This document shows positions 46,572 through 57,384 of a stretch of DNA of 64,000 bases, one piece after another. The stretch lies in NCBI GenBank assembly GCA_002869565.1, contig PKUJ01000037.1:43392-107391 (forward strand). The letters are read 5' to 3'. Positions within the stretch are counted from its first letter, which is position 1. The number at the start of each line of letters is the position of its first letter. The stretch comes from Arcobacter sp. Lineage in GTDB: Bacteria; Campylobacterota; Campylobacteria; Campylobacterales; Arcobacteraceae. Under the pieces are notes generated by a model. That model was not told the origin of the DNA and did no database searches. It worked only from the letters and a program-made list of their open reading frames with translations. Position numbers and translations under genes: made by a program.

Positions 46572-47861
46572 TTATTTGAGTTTTTTTAACCTATATATTA
46601 CATGATCAATGTGAAGTTGAAGATTGTAGTATTCTCCCATAAATGACAGAGGTACTTTAGTCTCTTTAGAGATTTCACTTCTTAATTTTTCAATTTTTTC
46701 TAATTCCTCTTTTGCATCCTCGGGCTTTAAAGATTCGATGTCATTGTCAATTGCTCTAATTTCATCATACCATCTATAGATTTTTGAACGCATAGACCAG
46801 TTATATAAAGGAAAAAACCCTTTAAAAAGTGGCAAAAGTAGTGTTAATAAAGGAATGATTAATATTTTTAATCTATCAATATTTGAAGCTATCCAAAAAG
46901 GAAATATTTTTTCAAGCCAAGTATCACCATTTTTAAAATATCTTTGAGCTTCTACATTTAATTCTACAAGCATATTATTAGTATTTGGGAACTCTCCTGA
47001 TTTAGCAAATAAATCTTTTTTATTATGTACTTCTTTAACTTTTTTTAAAAATAGTCTCGTTAATTCTTCAGGAATATCTTCCCTAATAACAAGATTAGCA
47101 GTAGTTGAAAGTAAGTTTATATTTTGATCTGGAAGATTTTTATATAAATCTAAAGTCCCTTCATATAAGTTTAGAGTCTCTAAAAAAGTATATTTCCTAC
47201 TATATGCTTTTGCTCTTTTAAAACTAAGAATATTTATCTTTGGATCTTCTAATAACTCTTTTACAATATCAGAATTATGTGAGCTAACAATGAATATTGC
47301 ATCAATATTCCCTTTGATTAGTTCTTCTTTTGCTTTATTATTATCGTAGTTTAAAATTGTAGAATTTTCCTCTGAAATTCCATTATCTTTTAAGATATTT
47401 AAAGATAAATCTTTTGTTCCACTGCCTTCTTTTCCAATAGATATCTTTTTTGAGATTAGTTGAATAATATAATCAATTGAGTATCCATCATTTTTGTAAA
47501 AGACCCATAAGGGCTCATAATAAATAGAAGCTAAAGAAGTTATACCTTTAGTATTCTCATTGTCGATAGTTCCATTTTGTACAAAAGCTATATCAGCTTT
47601 TTTATTTTTGAGAATCTCTATATTTTCCATAGAACCAGCAGAAGTAATAAGATTTACTTTTACTTTATCTTGTTCTAGTAACTTTTTGTATTCTAAAGCA
47701 GTTTTATAATAATTGCCTGTTTTAGAACCTGTTGCTATTGTTATTTCTTTTTTTGGACTAGGTTGAATAAAGCCCGCTGTGAAATAAAAAGCACCTCCAA
47801 TTAAAAGAATAATTGGTATTGTAACCGTAAAAAACTTGTATTTCATCCATAAAACTTTCAT
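46572..47861 (-). CDS. TAXI-type TRAP solute-binding protein with C-terminal membrane anchor
   Basis: A 429-residue protein: an N-terminal membrane helix (about 12-30), a periplasmic binding domain of the TAXI family (ITIATGSKTGNYYKTALEYKKLL, ADIAFVQNGTIDN), a second helix near 330-348 (LKILIIPLLTLLLPLF) and a cytoplasmic helical tail. TAXI proteins usually feed a TRAP permease, but none is adjacent, and the tethered layout with cytoplasmic tail is unlike a free binding protein. Confidence 0.82.
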   Translation of the reverse strand: MKVLWMKYKFFTVTIPIILLIGGAFYFTAGFIQPSPKKEITIATGSKTGNYYKTALEYKKLLEQDKVKVNLITSAGSMENIEILKNKKADIAFVQNGTIDNENTKGITSLASIYYEPLWVFYKNDGYSIDYIIQLISKKISIGKEGSGTKDLSLNILKDNGISEENSTILNYDNNKAKEELIKGNIDAIFIVSSHNSDIVKELLEDPKINILSFKRAKAYSRKYTFLETLNLYEGTLDLYKNLPDQNINLLSTTANLVIREDIPEELTRLFLKKVKEVHNKKDLFAKSGEFPNTNNMLVELNVEAQRYFKNGDTWLEKIFPFWIASNIDRLKILIIPLLTLLLPLFKGFFPLYNWSMRSKIYRWYDEIRAIDNDIESLKPEDAKEELEKIEKLRSEISKETKVPLSFMGEYYNLQLHIDHVIYRLKKLK

Positions 47862-47957
47862 GTTGACATAATAACATACTGTAATATAATTTCCTTTATA
47901 AAATACTAAAAAGTTAAGTTTAGATATAATTGCAAAAAATTTAGAAGAAAGATTAAA

Positions 47958-49196
47958 ATGATTGATGTAAAGCAGCTACAAAAAGATTTTGAAACTATGG
48001 CTTATGACTTAAAAAGAAAAGGCGTTGAGCAAGAAATCCTTGATAATTTAAAAGATATAGCTAATGAAGCTAAAGATAAAAGACAAGAGATGGAAAATGT
48101 TACAGCTGAGCAAAATAAATTATCTAAAGAGTTTGGAAGATATAAAAAAGAGGGCTTAGATATTGCTCCTTTACAAGATAATATCAATGCTCTTAAAGCT
48201 AATAAACAAGCTTTAGAAGATGAGGTTAGAGTAATTGAAGATAGACTTACGTCAATAGCTCTTGGTGTTCCAAATTTACCAGATGAATGTGTGCCAGATG
48301 GTGCAGATGAAAATGAAAATATAGTATTAGAAGTTATTGGAGAAAAACCTGAATTCTCTTTTGAACCTAAAGAACACTGGGATTTAGATAATGGTTGGAT
48401 TGACTTTGAAAGAGGTGTAAAACTTGCTAAATCAAGATTCTCTGCACTTAAAGGTGAAGCGGCTAGAATGGAAAGAGCATTAATAAATTATATGCTTGAT
48501 TTCAACCGTGAAAGAGGCTTTGAAGAGTGGTGTGTTCCATTTATGGCAAACTCTAATACTCTTCAAGGAACGGGACAATTACCAAAATTTGAAGATGACT
48601 TATTTAAGATTGAAGGTGAAGATTTATATTTAATTCCTACTGCTGAGGTATCATTAACAAATCTTTACAATGATGAAATTTTAAGTTCAGAAGAATTGCC
48701 TCTTCTTTTAACTTCATATACACCATGTTTCAGAAAAGAAGCTGGAAGTGCAGGAAGAGATACTAGAGGATTGATTAGACAACATCAGTTTGATAAAGTT
48801 GAGATGGTAGCTATTACTAAACCAGAACAATCAGAAGAAATTTTTGAGAAAATGGTAGCATGTGCATCTGATCTTCTAACATCTTTAGGATTATCTCATC
48901 AAAAAGTACAACTATGTACTGGTGATTTAGGATTTTCTGCTGCAACTACTATTGATTTAGAAGTTTGGCTGCCTGGACAAAATAAATATAGAGAAATTTC
49001 TTCAATTTCTAATACAAGAGAGTTTCAATCAAGACGTGCAAAAATAAGATATAAAGATGGAAAGAAAAATATCTTAACTCATACTTTAAATGGCTCTTCT
49101 TTAGCTGTGGGAAGAACACTATTAGCAATTATGGAAAATTATCAGAATGAAGATGGGACAATTACTACTCCTGATGTACTAAAAAAATATATGTAA
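47958..49196 (+). CDS. serS: Serine--tRNA ligase
   Basis: Class II synthetase. The N-terminal long coiled coil (residues 1-105) binds the extra arm of tRNA-Ser; motif 2 ([20 protein letters not shown], at about 253-272) and motif 3 ([20 protein letters not shown], about 378-397) are intact. The length of 412 is normal. A strong terminator follows directly. Confidence 0.96.
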   Translation: MIDVKQLQKDFETMAYDLKRKGVEQEILDNLKDIANEAKDKRQEMENVTAEQNKLSKEFGRYKKEGLDIAPLQDNINALKANKQALEDEVRVIEDRLTSIALGVPNLPDECVPDGADENENIVLEVIGEKPEFSFEPKEHWDLDNGWIDFERGVKLAKSRFSALKGEAARMERALINYMLDFNRERGFEEWCVPFMANSNTLQGTGQLPKFEDDLFKIEGEDLYLIPTAEVSLTNLYNDEILSSEELPLLLTSYTPCFRKEAGSAGRDTRGLIRQHQFDKVEMVAITKPEQSEEIFEKMVACASDLLTSLGLSHQKVQLCTGDLGFSAATTIDLEVWLPGQNKYREISSISNTREFQSRRAKIRYKDGKKNILTHTLNGSSLAVGRTLLAIMENYQNEDGTITTPDVLKKYM

Positions 49197-49220
49197 AAAG
49201 TAGCTTTCTACTTTTTACAT
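49191..49220 (+). terminator. serS: Terminator after serS
   Basis: Perfect 13-bp stem ATGTAAAAAGTAG-cttt-CTACTTTTTACAT that overlaps the serS stop codon. Confidence 0.75.
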
Positions 49221-49343
49221 AAAACCTTTACCTATAGATTTTAATTTTAAAAAAATTAAATACTTTAAAAATTTATTTTCAGATTAATCCAAAAAGAAAT
49301 ATAATTACTATAATGATAGATGCTTAAATTTAAGGAGTCAAAT

Positions 49344-49508
49344 ATGATAACTAAAATAATTGGTGCATTATTGCTTATTGGTTTCTTTTTTATACTAACA
49401 AAAGTTGCCTCAGGTATGTTGGGGAAAGATCATCCTTTATCAAAAGCTTTTCCAATAGGTTCAGGAATTTTGGTGGCTTTTTTCTTAGGTTTGATGTTTT
49501 TAGAATAG
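49344..49508 (+). CDS. Small membrane protein of unknown function
   Basis: A 54-residue protein with two hydrophobic segments (about residues 3-20 and 34-52) separated by a short loop (GKDHPLSKAF). ATG at 49344 has AAGGAG seven bases upstream; an earlier in-frame ATG lacks this. I do not recognise the family. Confidence 0.65.
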   Translation: MITKIIGALLLIGFFFILTKVASGMLGKDHPLSKAFPIGSGILVAFFLGLMFLE

Positions 49509-49519
49509 TTAAAAAGATA

Positions 49520-49545
49520 TAAGAAATAGAGAATTCTATTTCTTA
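49520..49545. terminator. Convergent terminator
   Basis: Inverted repeat TAAGAAATAG-agaatt-CTATTTCTTA between the small membrane-protein gene (+) and the EAL-protein gene (-), overlapping the stop codon of the latter. Confidence 0.6.
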
Positions 49546-51531
49546 TATAATTTTTTCTGGTTTACCAAAAAAGAAACCTTGTGAATAGTTAACTCCCATT
49601 TCAGTTAAAATTTCATAAATTTTTTCATTTTCAACATACTCTGCTATAGTTTTTATATTTTGTTTTTTTGCAAAAGAGACAATAGTTTCAACAAGGTTTC
49701 TACTAAAACTGTCAGTTTCAATATTTTTAATTAAGCTACCATCTATTTTTAATATATCAGGTGCATAGTCGAGTAATCGTTCAAAATTTGAGTATCCACT
49801 ACCAAAGTCATCAATTGCAATTTTAACATCTCCAATATCTTTTACTAAGGTAATAAAATTTTTTACAGTAATAAAATTTTTAATATTTTCATCTTCAAGT
49901 AACTCAAAAGTAACTCTTCCTTTATATATTGGCTTAGATACTAGCTCAATCAATTTATTTCTTATTAATTCATTTTCTATATCTAAAACAGAAAGGTTAA
50001 TACTTACATCGTTTTTTATGTGGTCTAATACTTTAAATGAACTTTCAATTACTCTTTGAGTTATTTTTGTATAATAAGTGCCCTTTTTAGATACATCTAG
50101 GAAAAAAAATGGAGCGATAATTTCTCCCTTATCATTTATAAGTCTTACTAGAGATTCATATTTTACGATTTTTTTTGTTTTATTATCAATAATTGGTTGA
50201 AAATGAGAAACAATATTTGAAGTGTCTAATGCTTTTTTAACCATATGTATTGTTTCAATATTTTTTTGTGCAATCTTTTTTGCTTCACTAATTAAATCAT
50301 TTGCGAAAATAAGATGTTTATTCTCTTCAATAGCTTTTTCTATTCCATGTTTTGCATTTTCATAAATATTGTTTTTTCCATAACAATAACTAACAGCAAT
50401 TGAAATATCATATTCAATACTAGATAAACAAATAGTTGTTTCTTTTGTATTTTTTATCAGTGTAAGAAATATTTGTTCTATATCAATATTTTTCTTAATT
50501 AAATTTTGATATTCAATACTTACTGCAAAAAGACCATCTCCTAGTGTATAAATTTTTTCAAACAATAGACTGTCTTGTGGAAATAGTTCTATTATGGTAT
50601 TTCCAAAAGTAGATTCAATTTTTTCAACACTTCTTGTATCATAGAATTTATCTAAAATATCAAAATTTTCAATTTTAATAAGAGCTATTAATGGAAGAAT
50701 ATATGACTCAATACTTGACATAAGTTGTTTTTTTTCACTCATGATTTCTGTGACATCATCTCTTAATGCCATATATTCTAAAATTTCTCCATTTTGATCA
50801 AGTAAAGGTTGTATAGTAGATTTTACAAAATAACTTTTTCCATCTTTTGTGATATTCCTAATAATCCCACGCCAAGCTTTTTTTTCTTCTTTGATTCTTT
50901 TCCAGAGGCTTTTATACAATTCTTTTGGATTTTCTGGATGTCTTATTATTCTATGCGGTTGTCCAATCAGTTCTTCTTTTGTATATCCTGATATTTCACA
51001 AAATTTATTATTAACAAAAGTAATTATTCCATTTGGATCAGTTTTAGAAATAATAGAACTTTTATTTGTAATTGCTTGATACTGTTTTAAAACAATAAGA
51101 TTTTTATTATTTTCTCTTATTAACATAGATTTTTCTATAGCTCTTTTAATAGAATTTAGAAAATTTTCATTATCTATGGGTTTAAAAATAAATCCATCAA
51201 TTCCGGCTTTTATTGCATTTACCATTAATTGTTGATCACTATGTGCTGAAATTATTAGAATAGGTACTGAATAATTATTTTCTCTAATTTTTTCTATTAA
51301 TGTTATTCCGTTCATTTTAGGCATACTTATATCGGTAATAACTAAATCTATAAAGTTAGTATTAAAAATTTCAAGTGCTTCTTTTCCATCACAAGCAATT
51401 TTAATATCTGCAAAAATAAGTTTCAACAAAGTTGATATACGTTTTCTAACTTCAATGGCATCTTCTACATATAAAACTACAAGATCTTTTGCATTTTCTA
51501 TTAGATTTTTTAAATCTGAATTTTGAAACAT
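49543..51531 (-). CDS. Response regulator with PAS and EAL phosphodiesterase domains
   Basis: A 662-residue protein: receiver (1-130; LVITDISMPKMNG), PAS (about 150-265, with GQPHRIIRHPENPKE), a GGDEF-like domain without the GGDEF signature (about 285-425), and a C-terminal EAL domain. In EAL the motif reads YESLVRL, with TFELLEDE, AIDDFGSGYSNFERL and AEYVENEKI all conserved, so cyclic di-GMP hydrolysis is likely. The receiver and PAS resemble those at 24723-26006. Confidence 0.88.
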   Translation of the reverse strand: MFQNSDLKNLIENAKDLVVLYVEDAIEVRKRISTLLKLIFADIKIACDGKEALEIFNTNFIDLVITDISMPKMNGITLIEKIRENNYSVPILIISAHSDQQLMVNAIKAGIDGFIFKPIDNENFLNSIKRAIEKSMLIRENNKNLIVLKQYQAITNKSSIISKTDPNGIITFVNNKFCEISGYTKEELIGQPHRIIRHPENPKELYKSLWKRIKEEKKAWRGIIRNITKDGKSYFVKSTIQPLLDQNGEILEYMALRDDVTEIMSEKKQLMSSIESYILPLIALIKIENFDILDKFYDTRSVEKIESTFGNTIIELFPQDSLLFEKIYTLGDGLFAVSIEYQNLIKKNIDIEQIFLTLIKNTKETTICLSSIEYDISIAVSYCYGKNNIYENAKHGIEKAIEENKHLIFANDLISEAKKIAQKNIETIHMVKKALDTSNIVSHFQPIIDNKTKKIVKYESLVRLINDKGEIIAPFFFLDVSKKGTYYTKITQRVIESSFKVLDHIKNDVSINLSVLDIENELIRNKLIELVSKPIYKGRVTFELLEDENIKNFITVKNFITLVKDIGDVKIAIDDFGSGYSNFERLLDYAPDILKIDGSLIKNIETDSFSRNLVETIVSFAKKQNIKTIAEYVENEKIYEILTEMGVNYSQGFFFGKPEKII

Positions 51532-51618
51532 TATTTCTCTTTTTTATAGATATGAATTAAAAATAATTATATAATAATTAAAAAAATAAGTCTAGAATTA
51601 TTGATTTAAAAATCAATT

Positions 51619-52002
51619 TTATTTTACGAATACCTTTCTATCATATAATTTACCTTTGAAACTAACATAAATATGACCTTTAGTTACTGCATAATGTTTA
51701 AATGTCATTACTTCTCCGATTTTTATTTTTCTAACTTTTCCATAAATTGGTCTTGAACTTTGGTAATGACCTATAGAATTGCCAATTTTAACAACAGGCT
51801 TTAAATTAAAAGAATTTCCAATGATATAGACTTTTGTATAACAAGTCCCATTGTAATCAGCTTCTGTTTTTCTTACATGTTGTACATTTTCACCATTGCC
51901 TTTTTCATCAAAAATAGCAATTGCATAAGCGCCCGTAACTTTTGTACTATAAGAAAATAGGGGAGTTAATATAAAAATGAGTAGTAGAATAAACTTTTTC
52001 AT
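51619..52002 (-). CDS. Exported hypothetical protein
   Basis: A 127-residue protein with a clear signal peptide (MKKFILLLIFILTPLFSYS) and a small beta-rich mature part (KIGEVMTFKHYAVTKGHIYVSF). Two histidine-containing stretches and a single Cys are present but no known motif. It lies 41 bases downstream of ccsBA on the same strand, so it may be part of that transcript. Confidence 0.65.
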   Translation of the reverse strand: MKKFILLLIFILTPLFSYSTKVTGAYAIAIFDEKGNGENVQHVRKTEADYNGTCYTKVYIIGNSFNLKPVVKIGNSIGHYQSSRPIYGKVRKIKIGEVMTFKHYAVTKGHIYVSFKGKLYDRKVFVK

Positions 52003-52042
52003 AAGAACATTCTACTATATTATTGTGAATAATTTGTATATT

Positions 52043-55000
52043 TTATATAATTTTTCTATTTCTAAAACTTAATATTATGGTTATGAAAATCATTAACGTA
52101 AGTATAGGGACAAAAGTAGGAATTGGAAGAGGATCTCCTGCCGCATATGAGTGTAAACCTGATAAATAATAATTTACTCCAAAATATGTCATTATTATTG
52201 ATGCATAAGAAATTAGTGATAAACTAGAAAAAATAAAATTACTAGACATTCCTTTTATATAATTCAAATGAAGAATTACAGCATATATTAATATAGATAC
52301 TAAAGTCCAAGTTTCTTTTGGGTCCCAACCCCAATATCTTCCCCAAGATTCATTCGCCCAAATTCCACCTAAGAAGTTTCCAATTACTAAAAGTACAAGA
52401 CCTATCATCATTGCCATTTCATTAATTCTTCTAGCCTCTTGAATAGATATTTTTATTGATTCTTGTCTTAAATTATCTTTATTTTTATTTGCAATTATAA
52501 AAAATATCAGGGTAATAAATCCTAATAATGCAGATAATCCCAAAAATCCATAACTTGCTGTTATAACACTTACATGAATTGTAAGCCAATATGATTTGAG
52601 AACCGGAGTTAGTGTAGTAATTTGTGGTTCAAGCCAGGCTAAGTGAGCCACAAATAGGGTAACACCACTTAATATTGCAGTTGTAGCCAAGGCTAATATT
52701 GATTGCTTTGAAAATATCATCCCTGCTAGAACAATAGCCCAAGCAATATATATCATAGATTCATACCCATTTGACCAAGGAGCATGTCCTGAAATATACC
52801 ATCTTAGGGCCAATCCAAAAGTATGAATAGTAAACCCTAGAATAAATAAAATTAAAAAAACTTTTGTGATTTTTTTTAAATTTAGTGTGGGCTTAAATAT
52901 TTTAGCAAATACAAATCCTAACAAAACTATTCCTAATATCAAATACAAAGGAGTTAATTTTTGAAAAATATTAAATCTATTAAACATTAATTCTGCTTTT
53001 ATTTCCCAAGATGTTGGCATAATATTAGAAGCATATTTATTTTGATAAATTATGATAGCTTCAAGCTTTTTAGAAGCATTTTCCCAAGAGTCTTTCCCTT
53101 CATTTGCTTTTTTTAAAGCAAGAAAATAGTTATCCATTAAATTTGCAATATTTTCAGCTTCGTTTTTATTTAAAGCTCCAACTCCATCTTTTATAACAGA
53201 AATTGCAAGTGTTGGGTCTAACCACTTGTTGTTTTTGTCATTAATTTTTGGAAATAGCTTTAAAAATGCTCCTGAAAAGTGGTTATATATGATATTTAGT
53301 CTTTCATCAACTTTTATTAAATCTTTGTCATATCTATTTCTTTGTGAAGGTTTTTTCTTATTTGCAATTTCCAAATCATCTTCAAGTTTATAAGAACCAA
53401 AGTTAGTATATACATCATCAAAAGCAAAGTGTTTTGCATCTTTTTTAATTCCTAAAAGCTTTTTTAAATTTTCATCTGTTACTTTTACTATAGGAAGTTT
53501 TTGCCAAGCTCTTGGATTAATCATCATACTAATAAAAAGTTGGTTTGCATCAAGTCCGTATAAAGAGTCTTTTCTTAAAACTTTATTCATTATTTCTATG
53601 GCTAAAGAGTTTATAGGTTTTATTCTTCCTTGATAATCTTGAATTAAAACAGAACCTAACTTTAATGAGTGTTCTTTATCAATATTTTTTATCAATTTCA
53701 TTTCATTGTCAGAAATAGTCTCTTTTGCTTCCGTATTTGGGCTAAAAACAAATAGCAGGGATAACATTAATACAGTTGAAATATTTTTTAATTCGTACTT
53801 CTTACGTGCAAGTTTTTGAAATCTTCCATTGTTTGCAAATAGACTTATAATAAGACCTGTAAATAATAAGAAGTATCCAATATATGTTGGTAGAGTTCCG
53901 GGGTCTTTATTTACAGAAAGAATTGTTGCACTTTCATTCATTGTATATGAACTTTGAAAAAATTTAAAACCTCTATAGTTTAAAGTGTTATTCATAGAAA
54001 TTCTTTGTTCAAATGTTTCATCATGTTGTGTGTCATATACTTTTACGTCACTTGAGTATGCAGATGGAGAATTTGAACCTGGATATCTTTCTAATTTAAA
54101 ATCATTTAATAAAAGAGAAAAAGGAAGTTCAATAATTTTTGCTCCCCATGAAAGTTTTAATAATTTATCATCTATTTTTATTGATTTAGTATAACCTTCA
54201 TTTGCGCCACCTTTACCAAATAGTGCTACTTCTTGAACTTTACCTTTAAAATTTAAATTTGTAAGCACAGCATTTATTGCTTTTTCTTTTTTTATAGTAT
54301 CTTTTTTTAAACTTATAACTTCAAGTTTTCCATTTGCAGAAAAATCAGGAGTAGCAAAACTTGTTTGGGCAACAGTATAAACAACATCATCTCTTAAAAG
54401 AAGAGCTTCTTCGGGATTTATACTTCCTTTCCTTTGATTATTCATGAAATTATAAGTAATTGCAACATTTGCTTTTATATATAACTTTCCATTTTGATTT
54501 AAAAAATATATTTTTGGTTTTGAATTATCTTGAATTTCTTTATTTAGCGAAAAATTTGCATATTGTTCTTCATGTACTTTTTTATTTTGTAAATCTATAC
54601 TCTTTGCACCTAAAAGATTTGTAATAATTAGATTTACCATTGGTTTTCCATTTTCAACAGATACAATTTTTTCGGCTGCATTTGGAACAAATTTTTTAAA
54701 ACTTAAATTTATATTTTTATCGATATCTATATTAAAATTTGTTTGATTTAACTGAGTTATTAAAACTTTTTTATCAATTTTTTTTATCTCTTTTCCCTCT
54801 TTATCATAAAGAGTTGCTTGAATAAATTCATCATTTGATAACATTCTGTTTTGTATTGTATTTTCAGGAATAGTCATTATCCCTTCATATCCTAAAAATC
54901 TAGTAAGTCCTGCTCCAATAAGAATAAAAATAAAAGAAATATGAATCATAAAGATAAAAAATTTCTTGATTTTGTACATTTTAAACCAGATTATATTTGC

Positions 55001-55186
55001 AACAATTCCAATAGTTAAAAAAACCATAATTGTTTCAAACCAAGTTTGTCCATATACAAATGATCTTGCTCCAAGTGTTCCATAGTCATTTTCTATAAAT
55101 GTAGCGATTGCACATGAAAATGCCATTAAAAGCATTAGTACTGACATTATTTCTATTGATAGTATATTTTTTAGTAGTTTTTTCAT
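52043..55186 (-). CDS. ccsBA: Fused ResB-CcsA cytochrome c haem lyase (system II)
   Basis: Membrane protein that carries haem to the periplasm and joins it to apocytochromes. The N-terminal half is ResB/CcsB-like (FIENDYGTLGARSFVYGQTWFE; helices near the start and around 435-455), with a large periplasmic middle. The C-terminal CcsA part has the haem-handling WWD motif region (NESWGRYWGWDPKETW) and histidines in SGHAPWSNGYESMIYI. Fusion is typical of Campylobacterota. The start at 55186 (1047 residues) is preferred because it begins MKKLLKNILS just before the first helix; an ATG 39 bases earlier is possible. Confidence 0.92.
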   Translation of the reverse strand: MKKLLKNILSIEIMSVLMLLMAFSCAIATFIENDYGTLGARSFVYGQTWFETIMVFLTIGIVANIIWFKMYKIKKFFIFMIHISFIFILIGAGLTRFLGYEGIMTIPENTIQNRMLSNDEFIQATLYDKEGKEIKKIDKKVLITQLNQTNFNIDIDKNINLSFKKFVPNAAEKIVSVENGKPMVNLIITNLLGAKSIDLQNKKVHEEQYANFSLNKEIQDNSKPKIYFLNQNGKLYIKANVAITYNFMNNQRKGSINPEEALLLRDDVVYTVAQTSFATPDFSANGKLEVISLKKDTIKKEKAINAVLTNLNFKGKVQEVALFGKGGANEGYTKSIKIDDKLLKLSWGAKIIELPFSLLLNDFKLERYPGSNSPSAYSSDVKVYDTQHDETFEQRISMNNTLNYRGFKFFQSSYTMNESATILSVNKDPGTLPTYIGYFLLFTGLIISLFANNGRFQKLARKKYELKNISTVLMLSLLFVFSPNTEAKETISDNEMKLIKNIDKEHSLKLGSVLIQDYQGRIKPINSLAIEIMNKVLRKDSLYGLDANQLFISMMINPRAWQKLPIVKVTDENLKKLLGIKKDAKHFAFDDVYTNFGSYKLEDDLEIANKKKPSQRNRYDKDLIKVDERLNIIYNHFSGAFLKLFPKINDKNNKWLDPTLAISVIKDGVGALNKNEAENIANLMDNYFLALKKANEGKDSWENASKKLEAIIIYQNKYASNIMPTSWEIKAELMFNRFNIFQKLTPLYLILGIVLLGFVFAKIFKPTLNLKKITKVFLILFILGFTIHTFGLALRWYISGHAPWSNGYESMIYIAWAIVLAGMIFSKQSILALATTAILSGVTLFVAHLAWLEPQITTLTPVLKSYWLTIHVSVITASYGFLGLSALLGFITLIFFIIANKNKDNLRQESIKISIQEARRINEMAMMIGLVLLVIGNFLGGIWANESWGRYWGWDPKETWTLVSILIYAVILHLNYIKGMSSNFIFSSLSLISYASIIMTYFGVNYYLSGLHSYAAGDPLPIPTFVPILTLMIFITIILSFRNRKII

Positions 55187-55267
55187 TAATTTCTTTTGCC
55201 TGTTAAAATATAAAAATAATACCATAAATAGATATTTTATAGAAATATTTTTATATTTTAAAAAGAG

Positions 55268-55289
55268 AAGAGGAGTTTAAACTCCTCTT
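55268..55289 (-). terminator. nrfA: Terminator after nrfA
   Basis: Perfect 22-base palindrome AAGAGGAGTTT/AAACTCCTCTT downstream of nrfA, followed on the minus strand by T-rich sequence. It separates nrfHA from ccsBA. Confidence 0.75.
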
Positions 55290-55310
55290 TCTTTGTAATT
55301 TAAGTATATC

Positions 55311-56801
55311 TTAATTATAAGATGTTTTATCTTCAATACCTTTAGTTGATTCTGGATTATAGATGCCTTTTTTCTCAGCTTCTTTTTTCAATTCAATTAA
55401 AAGACCATTTTTGAATTTCTTTTTCTCTTCAACTAATTTTGCAAAAGGAAGACCTACAATTTCTTGAGCTTTTTCTTTTGAATCAATTGATGGTGCAATG
55501 TAATCAGTAGCTCCATATTTAGCTAGAATTTTAGCTAATTTGATTCTAGCATTTCCAGCTTTTTCTAAAGAAGTTCCTAAAATTCTTAACACTTCTTCTG
55601 GAGCATGGAAGAATGCAGGATGTGATGCAACTGTGTAATCCCATCTCCATTGTGCATGTCTAATATCTTTTAACACTGGTGCCATTTCAGCCTCTGTTGC
55701 TCCAACTTCCCAAGCTTTTCCCGCTTCAAGGTGTGCAGATGCAATTTGTGCCATAGCTTTTTTATGTAATTCATCTTTTCTTTTTCTTTTTTCATTAACA
55801 GTAGCTAATAAAGATGCTTCAGAAGTTCTATGACAAGTCATACATGAATTATCCATATTATCTAAAGGATTAGCAACGTGGTGATCTGTATATTTAATTC
55901 CACCTTCTCTTTTATATGGCATATGACAATCAGCACATGAAACATTGTTTTTACCATGAGCTCCTGTTTTCCACATTTCATAACCTGGATGTTGTGCTTT
56001 TAACATTGGAGTTTTAGAGATTTTATGAGTCCAATCTTTGAAATTCATATCATCATAATATTTTTCCATATCTTCAACTGAAGTACCATTTGCCCATGGT
56101 AAAGTAACAACAGCCGCTTTTTTACCATCTGCAAGTGGAGTTTTTTTGAAATAATATTCAACGTGACATTGAGCACAAACCATTGTTCTCATATCTTGGT
56201 GAGTTAAATCATCAAGACCTTTTTCTCCAGAAGCTTTTAATGCAGTATCTAAATAACTTCTATTTACTTGTAATTCCATAGTTTCTGGATTGTGACAGTC
56301 AGCACATCCAATAGGATTAATTATATCTGAACCATATTTAGCCCATTTACCAGTATAGTATTCCATATCACCTTGTTCATCCATGATTCTTGGAACATCT
56401 GGTGATTTACAAGTCCAACATGCAGTTGGCATAGGTCCTGTTTTTGCATCAACTGGGCCACCTGTTCGTAGTGAATTTCTATTATCTTCAATTGCATAGA
56501 AGTGACCTCTTGGTGCATTATAATCTTTTGCAAAACCATAACCTGCCCATAATACTACTAATTCAGGATATTTTTCTAACATATCCTCAATTTTGTCACT
56601 CTCTTTAGTTTGTTTCCATGAGTCATATTGTCTTGGATAAAACTTTTTGAACTCTTCGTTTTTAGTTTCCCATCTGTCAATCTTTGGTACAGAATTTAAC
56701 TGTGCTTGTTCTACTTTTTTTTCATTAATAGATGCAATTAAAGCAGTCATGCATCCTATAGCTATTAACGAAACCACAAGTAAGAATTTATACTTTTTCA
56801 T
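55311..56801 (-). CDS. nrfA: Cytochrome c nitrite reductase, catalytic subunit
   Basis: Periplasmic pentahaem enzyme that reduces nitrite to ammonium. The active-site haem motif is CWTCK (128-132), and four CXXCH motifs follow at 166-170, 209-213, 289-293 and 320-324, exactly the NrfA pattern. The N-terminus has a signal anchor (about 5-25). Its length of 496 residues is normal. It is 21 bases downstream of nrfH. Confidence 0.97.
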   Translation of the reverse strand: MKKYKFLLVVSLIAIGCMTALIASINEKKVEQAQLNSVPKIDRWETKNEEFKKFYPRQYDSWKQTKESDKIEDMLEKYPELVVLWAGYGFAKDYNAPRGHFYAIEDNRNSLRTGGPVDAKTGPMPTACWTCKSPDVPRIMDEQGDMEYYTGKWAKYGSDIINPIGCADCHNPETMELQVNRSYLDTALKASGEKGLDDLTHQDMRTMVCAQCHVEYYFKKTPLADGKKAAVVTLPWANGTSVEDMEKYYDDMNFKDWTHKISKTPMLKAQHPGYEMWKTGAHGKNNVSCADCHMPYKREGGIKYTDHHVANPLDNMDNSCMTCHRTSEASLLATVNEKRKRKDELHKKAMAQIASAHLEAGKAWEVGATEAEMAPVLKDIRHAQWRWDYTVASHPAFFHAPEEVLRILGTSLEKAGNARIKLAKILAKYGATDYIAPSIDSKEKAQEIVGLPFAKLVEEKKKFKNGLLIELKKEAEKKGIYNPESTKGIEDKTSYN

Positions 56802-56822
56802 CTCTTTGTTTCCTTCTTCTCT

Positions 56823-57359
56823 TTACTTCATTCTCTCTTTAACACCAATACTATAAGGAGTAGATGTTAAACTTCGCACTTTGCCATGAGGTGTGTACTT
56901 ATGACATTCCCAACACTTACGATCTGCATTTAAGCCCATTTCTTCATCGCTATGATATTTGTCTGCATTGATTCCCATTTGATCAGTTAGATTTCCATGA
57001 CATCTAATACAGTTTGCTTGTACTCTATTTGCACCATCTTCACTTATGTCAATATTATTTTCATAAGTATTCATTGTAAATGCTACCGAGTGATTCCATC
57101 CGTCAATTGCTTTAGATTTATATTTAGCTACCACATCACCAACAGGTAAGTGACAGTCTACACAACCAGCAACATTCTTATGAGAACTTTTTGACCAAGT
57201 TGTATAAGCTGAATTCATTGTATGACAGTTTATACAGGCTTTAGGGTCACTAGATAGATATGACAACATTTGTGACGCATATACAGTGTAACCAAAAAGA
57301 CCAATAGCGATGAGAAAACTTAATATTGAACCGTAAACAACAATTTTATTTCTTTCCAT
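56823..57359 (-). CDS. nrfH: Cytochrome c nitrite reductase, quinol-oxidising subunit
   Basis: NapC/NirT-family tetrahaem protein that takes electrons from menaquinol and passes them to NrfA. An N-terminal membrane helix (about residues 7-29) and four CXXCH motifs (42-46, 66-70, 117-121, 149-153) are present. AAAGGA precedes the ATG. With nrfA it forms the usual nrfHA operon. A predicted prophage end lies about 60 bp upstream. Confidence 0.95.
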   Translation of the reverse strand: MERNKIVVYGSILSFLIAIGLFGYTVYASQMLSYLSSDPKACINCHTMNSAYTTWSKSSHKNVAGCVDCHLPVGDVVAKYKSKAIDGWNHSVAFTMNTYENNIDISEDGANRVQANCIRCHGNLTDQMGINADKYHSDEEMGLNADRKCWECHKYTPHGKVRSLTSTPYSIGVKERMK

Positions 57360-57384
57360 ACTAAATCCTTTAAATTACAATAGA

